Shown piece by piece: positions 11,168-21,620 of a stretch of DNA of 64,000 nucleotides. The stretch comes from Ontholestes murinus (taxonomy: Eukaryota > Arthropoda > Insecta > Coleoptera > Staphylinidae). The notes beneath the pieces are model-generated. The model did not search any database and was not told the DNA's origin. It was given only the letters and a program-made list of their open reading frames with translations. A program made the position numbers and the translations under genes. Location: the NCBI GenBank assembly GCA_963969525.1, contig OZ018399.1, positions 17,231,246 to 17,295,245 on the forward strand. Direction: 5' to 3'. Positions within the stretch are counted from its first letter, which is position 1. Each line of letters opens with the position of its first letter.

Positions 11168-11440
11168 GTCTTTAAACATGTTGTAAACTTTCTTATTTGT
11201 GCTATTTAAGAAAAACCTATATTTTTGCTTGTGTTAATTGTTTTGTTTAATTTTTATTTACCTTAAGAAAGTACGAATAAGAACAAATTTTTCACTAATG
11301 CTACTTTGAATAGTTTTAACAAATGTTTAAAAAGAATTTAGACAATAAGTTCAAAATAAAATAAAACTATTTAATGAAGATGAAGACACGATTACTTTGT
11401 TTTACCACTTTATTTAAATCGTACCTCCGTCTTCATTATA
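11168..11440. other. Spacer with a short foldback (11376-11434)
   Basis: AT-rich spacer. At 11376-11434 lies a 59 bp imperfect foldback starting GAAGATGAAGACACGATT and ending near TCCGTCTTC. Its left arm matches the MITE at 13676-13769, so it is probably a shortened copy of that family. No gene. Confidence 0.5.
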
Positions 11441-13675
11441 TTCAAGATGTACCACATAATAAACGCCTCCACAATTAAACATTTAAATAAAACAATTTAT
11501 TTAAATATAAATTATTTCTGCGAATGAGAATTTTGCGGTGATAATATAAATAGCTACATATATATGTAGAAGTAAGGAACAGATTGAAGAAAATAATATT
11601 TTATGAGCATGGAAATATAGACATAGATAAATGGTTATACATAACATATATAAAACGTGTACAATACTCACTTAAAAACAGTTATTAAAACCATTTTAGG
11701 TGCGGTTTTAATTTGAGATTTGCATCTAGTTTTAAATGAAATATCGAAGTGTTTGACCCGAGGTAATGGCACCTCTGCGGTTCGTGTCGGCTGTCTTTTA
11801 GTTTGAGCTGGTACCCGTCCGGCCCCCATTGACTTAGAATCCGAGTGGTTGTTTTTAATTTTCATTTTAAAATGCAAGAGGGACAAAAAAGCGGAAAGCC
11901 TGGCCGAGCCATGGGCGGGCAACTCAAAATGATTGCAATTTAATGTGCATTCTAGGATTGAGCTTGATTACATCGTGCTAACATGTTGGGAGGGACGCCG
12001 TTTTATCTATGCAATTTTCTAACGCACTCGTAATAATTTTATCATTACACTTAATTAGTTTAAATTAAACCCCGACCGAACCACTCCGGAATAACAACGA
12101 CTCAGCACGCGAATTTTATATCCATCTTATGGAAACGAATTTATTATCTTTCTACTCTATCACGAATTGTCTTGGTAAAATCATTACCTACAGGAAAACA
12201 CACTTCTGCTTAAATAACCCGGTTTTTTATTTCGAGGGATTATTTTCATGTAATAAAAATTATGTAATTATTAAATTACTCTTACGATTTTATATATTGA
12301 TTGTAGTTAAATTTTAAATATCTTAACTCTTTTAAAGTCACTGAAAAGTAAACCGACTATTAAATACGGATACTTAACCTGTCCCTAAGTATGCGACAAT
12401 AGCATTAAAGTGTCAACCGAGGAGACCCTCGTAATCTTATTACTCCCGATAGACTTTCTACTCCCTGCATAGGCAACGAACCCTGAGCAAAGTTGCTGGT
12501 TTTAATCTTCACTTTTGCAAAGATGCCGTATCTGATAAAATTAATCTAATGATACTTAAGAGGGGCCTTGTGGAAAGAAGGTCGTTATAGCGGACCGACA
12601 TTTTCAATTTGCTGGAAAGTTAAGTATCTTAAATTTATTATTTTCGGAATAGTACTAATACGTTTAACAGTTAAATTGTTGAACATTGAAATATGTAAAT
12701 TGTTTCCAGGTATGCGAATGTTTTGTATATTGAATTGTCTTTTTTTTGTGCTGGCCGGTGCAATTTTTACGCCAATCCGGAGAAATTATAAAACAAATCT
12801 TTTAAACTCCAATAACTATAATTATGGGTCACAAAGTTCGCCGCTCCAGACCAGTCTTTTTGACAGCGCATAAATGTAGTAATAACATTCTATAGAACGC
12901 TATGTTTGACATCCAAGTTGAGTTACGGCCCGACTCGGACATCCTAATGAGGACCTATTGGCGGTATTCTTTAGCCACGAACTTAAAATTATATACAGTG
13001 AAGTGAAGAATTAGACGTATATTCTCTTGTCAGCTGCTCGCTCGCAACGGCTGGTATCTGCTATCTGCTATATGCTATATGGTATCTACTTGGGAGTAAA
13101 CGACGGTCACTTCTGAACTAATCGAACCCAGTGGACACGACCATTTTACCACGGAAACACGTGGGGCAATCAACGGCGGCCTGCATGAATATGGGTACCC
13201 ACCGGGATCGATTTAAATTAAAAGGAAATTAATAATGCCATTTATCTATTAGTCATCTGTAAACTTAAATAATTAAATCATTTTTATTTCAATCTTATTA
13301 TCATAATAATTTTTTGTAATTAAAAAATAAAAGCATGAAAATTTTATTATGTTTAATCCTTAAATTTGTTGATGAGTTTTTGAGATCAGAAGAGGTGAAC
13401 ACATAATATATCACTAAATTTCGGGTTGAGTAATGTGAAGTGTTGTATATTATGATGAACGAAATAAAATTCCTTATTTTACTTATTATTATAATAATAA
13501 TATATCAATTAATCAGATAAATACCTTAGCTATAAAATACAAAATTCTAAAAACTAAAAAAAAACATCAATTCGTTGTTTCAACCTTTTAGAAAGTACCA
13601 ATTCGTTGTTTTCTTTGATTACTCAATTATGTTTAATTGTTAAGCCGTTGTTTTGTGGTAAATCTTGAATATAAT
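11441..13675. other. Apparently single-copy region of mixed composition
   Basis: The parts at 11690-12130 and 12400-13210 have higher GC and complexity than their surroundings and show no similarity to the transposons or repeats of the window. Open frames occur (minus 11668-11922, plus 12129-12317, plus 12568-12873), but only the last has any feature suggesting a product. A short imperfect CTGCTAT/ATGCTATATGGTATCT repeat lies at about 13055-13090. It could hold regulatory DNA or an exon of a gene whose other exons are elsewhere; nothing in the sequence decides this. Confidence 0.4.
12712..12873 (+). CDS. Candidate small secreted peptide or exon (uncertain)
   Basis: A 53-codon frame opening with MRMFCILNC, followed by a hydrophobic stretch (LFFVLAGAIF) that would make a plausible signal peptide cleaved after AGA. 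A polar, Asn/Ser/Tyr-rich remainder ends in SLFDSA before a TAA stop. The frame is open upstream to 12568 with an alternative ATG, but the inner ATG gives the signal-like N-terminus. A TTGTTTCCAG|G at 12700-12710 resembles a 3' splice site directly before this ATG. There is no recognised family, no dibasic cleavage pattern beyond one RR, and no second exon. The AT-rich context makes chance ORFs of this size common, so this is a hypothesis rather than a gene call. Confidence 0.2.
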   Translation: MRMFCILNCLFFVLAGAIFTPIRRNYKTNLLNSNNYNYGSQSSPLQTSLFDSA

Positions 13676-13769
13676 GAAGAAGCAGACACGATTACTTTGG
13701 TTTACTATTTTATAGTCACGTGTAATTTAAAATAAAGTGTTAAAACAAAGTAATCGTGTCTCCTTCTTC
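13676..13769. mobile_element. Foldback MITE, 94 bp
   Basis: Near-perfect inverted arms of about 29 bp: the left begins GAAGAAGCAGACACGATTAC, and the right, read in reverse complement, begins GAAGAAGGAGACACGATTAC. About 36 bp of spacer lie between the arms. There is no coding capacity. The shortened foldback at 11376-11434 shares the GACACGATTACTTTG core, so at least two copies of the family lie within 2.4 kb. Confidence 0.7.
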
Positions 13770-15808
13770 AACAATTATATGTATTAAAGTTATGTACATT
13801 TAAATAAAATTATATTTCAAATAATTTTGTTAAACTTATTAAAAAATATTACTATATTTTTTACCATTGACAATATCTATTTGTAAGTAAGAATTTCATG
13901 CATGTCTAGACTATTAGTGTTTTGTTGGATTCATCCTACGCAACAATAAACCTGAATGAAATACATATTTTCAACTAGAAATGACCGTAAGAAAAATATA
14001 TATTTTCGTAAAATAAACACCGCATTTTCCGGTGGCCGCACATGAAAGAGTATTTAGATGTCATAGAAACAAACGTTTAAAGGTTTTGACATATCCCCCT
14101 GACCGTGAAATATGACAATGTAAGTACCATTGTAAGCCCACTTGTCTCCAATTACTCAAAGGACCACCCGTACTTTAAAAACTGACATGTCCAATTTCCG
14201 TAATTAATCCGAAACGCAAATCGGCATCCCTTATTCCCGTCGTCGTTTCGAATTTTTAATAGAAGATTTAACAGGCCCAGAATGTCGGGAGTAATGGAAA
14301 GCGTTTGCATTTTTCCCGATGGGATTTTCCTCTCTGGCTGGTCCGGCAATATATCTAAACCGCCCCGATTTTCCGTCGGTGTCCCGTTTTTCCCCGACAC
14401 CGAAAGCAGCGTTTTAACCTAAAAATTGCAGAATAATGCAATAAAGTGATTCTATTTACGTACGCCAAATCCCTTTGATATTGAAATTAAATTCCTGCCA
14501 ACTTGGACTTTTATTTTACGCCCGATTGGACGCTGCAAACTATATATTTTTTCCGCTCTTTCAAATCAAACAATTAAAAACTCTATAATAGTTTTTTTGT
14601 TCCTTTTATAAACATCATAAAGAAATTTTTTTAAAGTTGATCGAAAATATATGTGATTCATAAATTGTTTAAATATAATATACAACACAATTATATATAG
14701 ATTTTTTGTTATTTGTTATAAAAATACGTATATTAATTTTTAAATTAAGGTCGTATTTTCTTTAATTATAAGTATATCAGCATATACATAAAACTATAAT
14801 TTTAGATATGTAGCAAAGACAGTGCATCTAGTTAATGTATCGCTATGCTATTTTACATTTTCAAGAGATTAAAGTCATTAATGTAACTTCAAATCGCCTA
14901 GTAAAAATACTCCTGTATGTATGACCATCATAAGTGAAAGATTTATTTTTATCTTATGAACAGAGATTTCTTTACAGAATTTGACGTAATTTATGCTTTG
15001 TTCTATCATGTAAAATAAATTTCTTTCTGTTATTTCTCTAAATTTATAATTTAACAAATTTATTCTTGTTTCATAGTGTCAAATAAATATCTTTCTGATA
15101 TTTCTCAAATTTTCTAATATACACTTCTTCAATTTATTTTGCTCATTTTCTTGCATATATCTTGCATGATGATGGATTGCCTCAAATATCAAAAATGCTG
15201 ATGTTGCCTTCATACTACTTCCTTTACTGATTATTTTATTATATTTGAATTTATTTAATATATAAGTTTCACGTAAAATATTTCAGTTATATTTAAAAAT
15301 TTATTTTGCAAAATTTATTTATAAATAAAAGAAAACCGGACTTTATATGACCAGAAGTTTGACAAAAACCTAAACTTAAAGTTTAATTTAAAATCACGTT
15401 TAGTTTTGAAATTACATACCTGTAGGGTAATTAATGATACTACAATAAATCCCCTCTCTTCGGTTTGTTTTGTTCACCTTGCGTATGGGCATATAATGTT
15501 AATATAGAACTGCCAATGCACCATATTCTTAAAATAAAAAAAAATGCAATAAACTAAACGGTTCGTTTGTTTGTCAAGATTTATAATGTTAATATAGAAC
15601 TGTTGTAGTAGCATACTGTTGACAAACTATACCAAAATAAAACCAAAATTGGTAATAAACTAATGAATTTCGTTAACAATTAACAGTTGACTTTACCAAA
15701 CACATAAAAAACTTATTTTCACAGTACTTTTTTGGAAAATCATGCGTCTTACACTAATGCATGTTGATTATAAATTATCTATTACTTTTCTTATTCTCTT
15801 ACGTTTTA

Positions 15809-15971
15809 TATAATTTTATATGGTTATTATAATATTTTTTTAATAAAATACAAGAAAGACGTATATTTCTAAAATCAAGTTATTGAACATTTTTTAATGA
15901 AAATTATATTTAATTTCATATGGTTATTATGATTTTTTTATTAAGTACAAAAAAGTCGTATATTTCTAAAA
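15809..15971 (+). repeat. Diverged direct duplication, ~100 bp period
   Basis: A unit containing TATGGTTATTAT and CGTATATTTCTAAAA occurs twice, at about 15809-15876 and 15908-15971, with several substitutions and small indels. Confidence 0.6.
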
Positions 15972-16224
15972 AAAATTAATGAGAAATGTAATTTGTTAAT
16001 TTATTCTGTATTTATAAAGATAAATAAAATAAATGAAAAATGGCAGCCTCTTTCGGCGTCCAAAATACCATCAAACACTCTTCTGAAGATATAAAGACAA
16101 ATAATAAAACTTTCAATTTAAAATTCGAGTTAAAAATTTCTAGCAGGTTTTGTTATACAGACTTTTTTTAAATTTATTAATGGTATTAAGTCATTAAATT
16201 TTATCAAAGTATAATTAAATTACT

Positions 16225-16560
16225 AGATATTTTCTATAATTTTAATTTTGTTTTATTGTACATCAGTATTTTTGCAACATACACAGTATTTTGTTATTTT
16301 ACATAACGTAATATTAATTAAATAATAAATAACTGTTTTTTAGTATTAATAATTTTAATTTTGCTTTGTTTACCTTCCAGTATTTCTGCATCAAACTATT
16401 TAATTTATTTTATATTTATAAAAGTAAATAATGACTTGATTACAACTAACCGATATTTAGTATTAATAATTTGAGTTGTTTTTGATTATATATTAGTATA
16501 TTTGCGGCGTACTATTTAGTGTGTATATATGTGAAAAAGTAAATATTAAGTTGGTTACAA
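16225..16560 (+). repeat. Degenerate tandem repeat, ~110-117 bp, about three units
   Basis: TAGTATTAATAATTT and CAGTATTT.TGC followed by an ACTATTTA-like block recur near 16234, 16341 and 16457. The units are diverged and AT-rich, which lowers confidence. Confidence 0.4.
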
Positions 16561-16694
16561 TGAATCTTTTATGACTCGACTTATTGGATACTCATCACTG
16601 CTTAATTGTGATCTACTTTATTGGCTGTACAATTTGTTTACTGTACCAAATTTATATTCTGAGGTTTCTTTGAGGGTACTACTACTACTATGAC

Positions 16695-18690
16695 CAGTTT
16701 TACATTTGTAGGTCGCTACTTGTAAATTTTGATTTACTTAAACTGAACATAAATTCTGGAAATGATATTATCGCACTGAGTGAAACTTGGCTAAACAAAA
16801 GTATTTCAGATATTTTGAGTATAGTTTGGGAGCAAATAATTCTAAAGTGTGGAAGGAGTTGAAAAAACTTAATATTAGTCGTGGGATTAACTCTGAAGTT
16901 GAAAATTCAACCATATTAGATATAAATATGATCAATAATTATTTTGTAAACTGCAATCCTTCCACTTCTACAGATTGCTCTGAATGAAACCGATACTATA
17001 GCTCACATTTACTCAATCCTCACAAACCTAGATTTTCCTTTACTGAAGTAAGTGAATCGGAAATTAATACTATAATTAATCATTTATCAGAGGGCAGCGA
17101 TGACATCAGCGCTAAAATGCTCAAACTGTCTTGTCCATTAATTACCCCTTACGTAACTCATATTACTAAAAATTGTCTTTACATGGATATTTTACATCGG
17201 CTTGGAAAACATCCTACATTATTCCTATACCAAAGAAAGCCTTAGTTACCGATCCGAAAGACATACGGCCAATTAGTCCATTATGTATTCATTTTATTTA
17301 AAATTTTAGAAAAAGTGATTAAACCTCAAATTAATGATCTCGTAACTCTATAATACCTGCCACACAGTCTGGTTTTCGAAAAAAAGCTTTGTTTTACAGC
17401 TTTAACCGACATCACAAATAGTATAATTATCTCCCAGGACCAAGGCTTCCTTACATTACTTATACTATTAGACTCTTCTAAAGCTTTTGATACTTTAAAT
17501 CATAGTACAATGCTTGCTATTTTGTACAATATTGGTTTTGGTCAGATATTCATTAGTTTCTTTAAACCAATCGATCGCAAACTGTAAGATTAAAAATCAG
17601 TTTTTCGGATGAACTCGTAACCAATTTAGGTGTACCACAAGGCTCCGTCTTGGGATCTTTATTATTTTTATTGTACACGTCACAAATTTAAGTCTTAACT
17701 TAAACAACTACCACCTTTTTGCAGACAATACTTAATTGTTATATACATTTGCTACTACATTGAGCACTAAAATTAACTCTGATTTCAGTAAAATTATTAA
17801 AAATTGTAAAGAGCACGCTCTCTTAATTAATAATTCTAAAACTGGAGCTACTTTATTTGGATCAAAAAAGGCCAAAGAGAGAGTAGTCGCTCTTTTTTCA
17901 ATAACTATGGACAACACCAATTTTATTGAAATAAAAAAAACTGTGTAAAAAGCCTAGGAGTGCATATAGATACTGACTTAAGATTTTATAAGCATATATC
18001 TTGTATCAATAAAAGGCACTGTTTATCTCAGAAGCTGAAAACTATATTATATGAATTTTTGGTCTTTTCCCACTGTGCTATAGAAATAACACAAAATGTT
18101 ACACCACGAGTTACATGAGAAACTAATTCACGAAAAATTCTCCTACTTTAACCACTGCGATATAGTATACCACTTTTGTTTAGATAAAAAAAACTGCTGA
18201 TAAAGTTCAGCTCTTAGGATTAATTCGTGCTTAAGATTAATCTTTCGTATTAGAAAATTTCAGCATATAAGTCATAAGTTACATCAGATAGGTTGGCTTA
18301 AGATGAGTGATCGCCGTCTACTCCATTTTGCCACATTCTTCCACAAGTTAATTAAATACAAAACACAGCCTTATCTATATAATAAAATTAAGTTTCGCTC
18401 TGATATCCACTCATTTAATGTACGCTTTAGAAGTTTATTAACTCCACCTGAACACAAATCAGCTCTTGCAGAAAGATCATTTTCAATTCAAATTGCTAAG
18501 GTATATAACAAGGTACCACAAGCAGTAAAGCGAAATGTGTCTTATCTTTTCGAAAACACTTTGCCAAATACCTCAAAAGCATTTGAATTTTTATTGGTCT
18601 GATATAAGTTCATACAAATAATTCCTACTTTTGAACTAAATATATACTGAATACCATTACTTATTATTGTAATTTTTTTATAAATACGCA
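16695..18690 (+). mobile_element. Decayed non-LTR retrotransposon with internal deletion
   Basis: The N-terminal part of an APE endonuclease is clear in one frame from 16710: RSLLVNFDLLKLNI, then NDIIALSETWLN. The sequence then jumps directly to the linker (KVWKELKKLNISRGI, about 16850), so the rest of the endonuclease is deleted. The reverse transcriptase region follows with many stops and frameshifts: RPISPLCI (17265-17290), LLDSSKAFDTLNHSTML (17460-17515), GVPQGSVLGSLLF with a frameshift (17630-17670) and LFADN at the catalytic box (about 17715-17735). The C-terminus is the best preserved part, 18303-18602 (KIKFRSDIHSFNVRF, AKVYNKVPQAVKRNV). The overall arrangement resembles the element at 8768-11167 (Jockey/CR1-like). 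Not functional. Confidence 0.8.
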
Positions 18691-18964
18691 ATTTTCTACT
18701 TTACTCGTTGACTAAACTTAATGTCAATACAACGGTTAAGTTGAAAAACAGTCGCGGCTCTATAGCTAAGATTGAACTGCGCCATTAGATTTTAAATAGC
18801 TAATTATGTTCTTATAATCCATGATAAACTGTACCGCATGACCATTTGAAAAAAAGCTTATTGTTTTTATTATTAAAATAGTATCTAGAAGCTTCAATAT
18901 GTAAGAAAGTTGTCACTATCACAAGAGTTTCTATCAAAGAGAGATTTAAAAAAAATCACAACTA

Positions 18965-20232
18965 AAGGATGTCCCAACAAGAGCTCCGGATTTAAATTGG
19001 CCGCCATTTTGCTAATACGAGTTGTACGGTGATTTTTTTGTCAGTTGTTGACGTACAGACCATGCGATTAAAGATTATGAAGAACTATTCAAACGAAAAA
19101 CGTTTAATTATTGTGAAAACACATTAAAAAGTACAAAATTTTGCGAAACCAGTTCGTCAATTACGTTACGTTTTCGGTTCCAATAATGCGCCAAATGAAT
19201 CGACACCCCTCACTGTCGATTCATTAATTTAAAAAATGAAACCAAATTTACGCTGATGGATCAGACCATTGTTCGCCGTCGTCCTTGTCGGTCACTCGCA
19301 AATATAGCCACAGTAAGGGGATTTGTAGCCGAGAATCCAGGAACTTCGGCATCGTGGTCAAAGATTAAACATTTCGAGAAGCACTATGCAACGAATTTTG
19401 GTGAAAGATCTGCATTTGCACGCGTACAAGGTTCAATTGGTGCAAGAAATCAAGCCAAGAGACCATGATTTGCTGATTGGATGTTGGAACATCATAAAAT
19501 TAATGCGAATTTTTTGAAGAAAATCATGTTTTCAGATGAGGCACACTTTCAACTCGACGGATACGTAAATAAGCAAAACTGTCCGATTTGGGGTGCTGAA
19601 AATCCTTGTGTGATACTCGAAAAACAAATGCATCCACCGCGAGTAACTGTTTGGTGCACATTTTGGGCTGATGGAATGATTGGGCCATGTTTCTTTAAAA
19701 ATGCGGCTGGAAATGCGCTAACTGTTAATGGTGTGGTATAGCGAAATGTTAACGGAGTTTTTGTGGCCCGAATTGGATGTAATTGCTTTTCCAACAAGAC
19801 GGTGCGACCTGCCACACTGCACGTGAAACAATGGTGTTACTGCTGACCAAGTTTCCAGGCCGAGTAATTTCTCGATTTGGCGATCAACCTTGGTCATCAA
19901 GATCATGCGATCTAACGCCGATGGACTTTTTTCTTTGGGGCTATGTGAAGGAAAAGGTGTATGCGAATAACCCTGAAACAGTTAAACATCTTAAAGAGGA
20001 AATACGCGCGTTATTGGTGAAATACAGCCACATTTATGGGAAAACGTTTTTCAAAATTTCAACAAAAGAATAGGCCTGCGGCAAAGGTTTCGTGGTGGCC
20101 ATTTGCCTGATGTATTCTACGTTTGATCGGAACTATTTTTCTTTATTTTGAAATAAAACTGTTTGCTTAATTAAAAAAAATAAATGGATTTTTCTTTAAA
20201 ATTAAATCCGCTGCTCTTGTTGGGACACCTTT
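18965..20232 (+). mobile_element. Mariner-type element (DUF4817 transposase), nearly full length, inactive
   Basis: A 1.27 kb element bounded by imperfect terminal inverted repeats (GATGTCCCAACAAGAGCTCC at the left; the right end read in reverse is GGTGTCCCAACAAGAGCAGC) and flanked by TA on both sides. The transposase starts near 19078 (MKNYSNEKRLIIVKTH, then a stop) and continues in shifted frames: RQLRYVFGSNNAPNEST; RSLANIATVRGFVAENPGTS (19256-19468); IMFSDEAHFQLDGYVNKQ with the first catalytic Asp (19481-19741); QQDGATCHTARETM with the second and CDLTPMDFFLWGYVKEKVYA with the third (19783-20073). Forty-one residues separate the second and third Asp (DD41D spacing). Several frameshifts and stops make it dead. 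Copy B of the host duplication retains the unoccupied TA site at 21419-21420. Confidence 0.9.
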
Positions 20233-20345
20233 TATAATAACCTGTATATGACATATGACTCCAATATTAAGTTTTCGCTAGTTTTACAGGTATAAATACG
20301 ACTGACTTCTATGCGCACTAAAATCTATTTAATGACTTCACAGCT

Positions 20346-20405
20346 TAATGTTTATTATCAAAAACGGTGGTGGCAGATGGTCTAGTAGTCGATGCCAAAA
20401 AAAAA
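20346..20405 (+). mobile_element. 60 bp retroposed insert with A9 tail and target duplication
   Basis: CTTCACAGCT occurs at 20336-20345 and again at 20406-20415, flanking a 60 bp insert that ends in nine A residues (20397-20405). The other copy of the segmental duplication has the single, uninterrupted CTTCACAGCT at 21581-21590. A poly-A tail plus a 10 bp target duplication is the signature of LINE-mediated retroposition. The insert contains GATGGTCTAGTAGTC, resembling the 5' D-arm part of tRNA-Glu or a tRNA-derived SINE head; that identity is inference. Confidence 0.75.
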
Positions 20406-20440
20406 CTTCACAGCTGAGCTTTTCTGGTATATCAGATTTG

Positions 20441-21143
20441 TATTTGTAACTATTTTCAGTCCAATGATCTAATCAAAATACCAATTAATAGATTCAATTA
20501 TCATTAAAAAAAAAGTAGATGCATGGGTTCAGTAGTCGTCGTAAAGCAGTGGTCGAAATATGGAAAAGGAAGCCGAGGAATATTGCGATAAAATAAAGGC
20601 ATTAATCGAAACAAATGGCCCTTACATGACTCTAGGTTGCAGAAAAATTAAACATTTCTCAAACGACCTTGGAAAGACATTTGCATAAGCTGGGATATGT
20701 TAGCAAACTCGATATTTGGGCTGCAAACACTTCGAAAGAAAATATCCAAAGAAGGTTATGCTCTCAATTTGGTGAGATTACAAAGGCGTCGTGTATTTTG
20801 AGCTGCTACCTCAGAAACAAAACATTAGTACGGATGTGTACTGTCGCCAATTGGACCAATTGAATGAATTTATCAACTAAAAACGGCTAGAATTGGCAAA
20901 TCGTAAGGGTTTTGTATTCCACCATAATAACGAGATCACACAAAAGTTTATTGAACTGCTAGAAGTTGTTGGAGCTTGGATGGAATTTGATGGACCATCC
21001 ACCGTACTCACCAGACATTGCGCCGCCCGACTACTATTTGTTTCAGTTTTTGCACTTAATTCACTTAATGAACAATTCAATTCAGACAATGGTGTCAAGC
21101 AGCACTTCTTCATTGTTTGATGCAAATCAGTATATCGAATATA
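20441..21143 (+). pseudogene. Mariner-like (DD34D type) remnant, copy A, ends deleted
   Basis: The same insertion as in copy B at 21621-23281, but with both terminal inverted repeats and much of the transposase removed. Pieces visible: EKLNISQTTLERHLHKLGYV (about 20640-20700); after a junction, GVVYFELLPQKQNISTDVY (about 20780-20840); ELANRKGFVFHHNN carrying the second catalytic position (20890-20935); and LGWNLMDHPPYSPDIAPPDY (20966-21040). The frame is repeatedly broken. The arrangement fits standard mariner/SETMAR-type transposases. The older insertion predates the segmental duplication because both copies carry it. Confidence 0.8.
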
Positions 21144-21620
21144 TTTTGTCTGGCGACCTTGACATCTAGGATCATTCAAAATCATTTCCATTTTATATAT
21201 TTTTTTTAAATAATCAGGTCCTTCTTTTGAACTTTATCAAGAATTTTGGAAAGCTTTTTCTGGGATTTTTATTTTGGGATTCCCGGATGTTGTTTTATTA
21301 ATCTTATGACTGAAAAATGAGTTGCGATACGTTTTATTAGCAAGGGATAAATAAAATAGTATTTGGGAACCCCAAAATTAATGTTTCTATCGAAGAGACA
21401 TTTAAAAAAAATCGCAACTATAATTACCTGTTCTTTGTAAAGGAAAACAAACATATTTGCCTGCGGGAACACATTTTTGTTACAGCTCGTATATGCCATA
21501 TGACTCCAATATTCAGTTGTCACCAGTCCTACAGGTATAAACACTATTAACTTCTATGGGCGCTAAAATCCATTTAATAACTTCACAGCTGAGTTTTTCT
21601 GGTATATCGGATTTGTCGCA

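Larger units (their letters stand above)
13770..16694. other. Long AT-rich intergenic region with local duplications
   Basis: The segment at 14020-14420 is GC-richer and has an 82-codon minus-strand frame (14152-14400) without recognised similarity. The remainder is very AT-rich. Small local duplications are visible: TATAATGTTAATATAGAACT at about 15492 and 15581 (89 bp apart), the pair at 15809-15971, and the degenerate triplet at 16225-16560. No transposase, reverse transcriptase or RNA gene was found. Confidence 0.5.
18927..21240 (+). repeat. Segmental duplication, copy A
   Basis: Left edge, 18927-18964, matches 21383-21420 at 35 of 38 positions. After the mariner at 18965-20232 the match resumes (TAATAACCTGT versus TAATTACCTGT) and continues through CATATGACTCCAATATT, TTCACAGCTGAG, the mariner-like remnant and GTCTGGCGACCTTGACATCT to AATCAGGTCCTTCT.TT near 21240. 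Copy A has lost about 60 bp after 20245 relative to copy B, both ends of the older mariner and most of that transposase. It has gained a DUF4817 mariner and a 60 bp retroposed insert. The copies are direct and adjacent, as for a tandem duplication. Confidence 0.75.
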
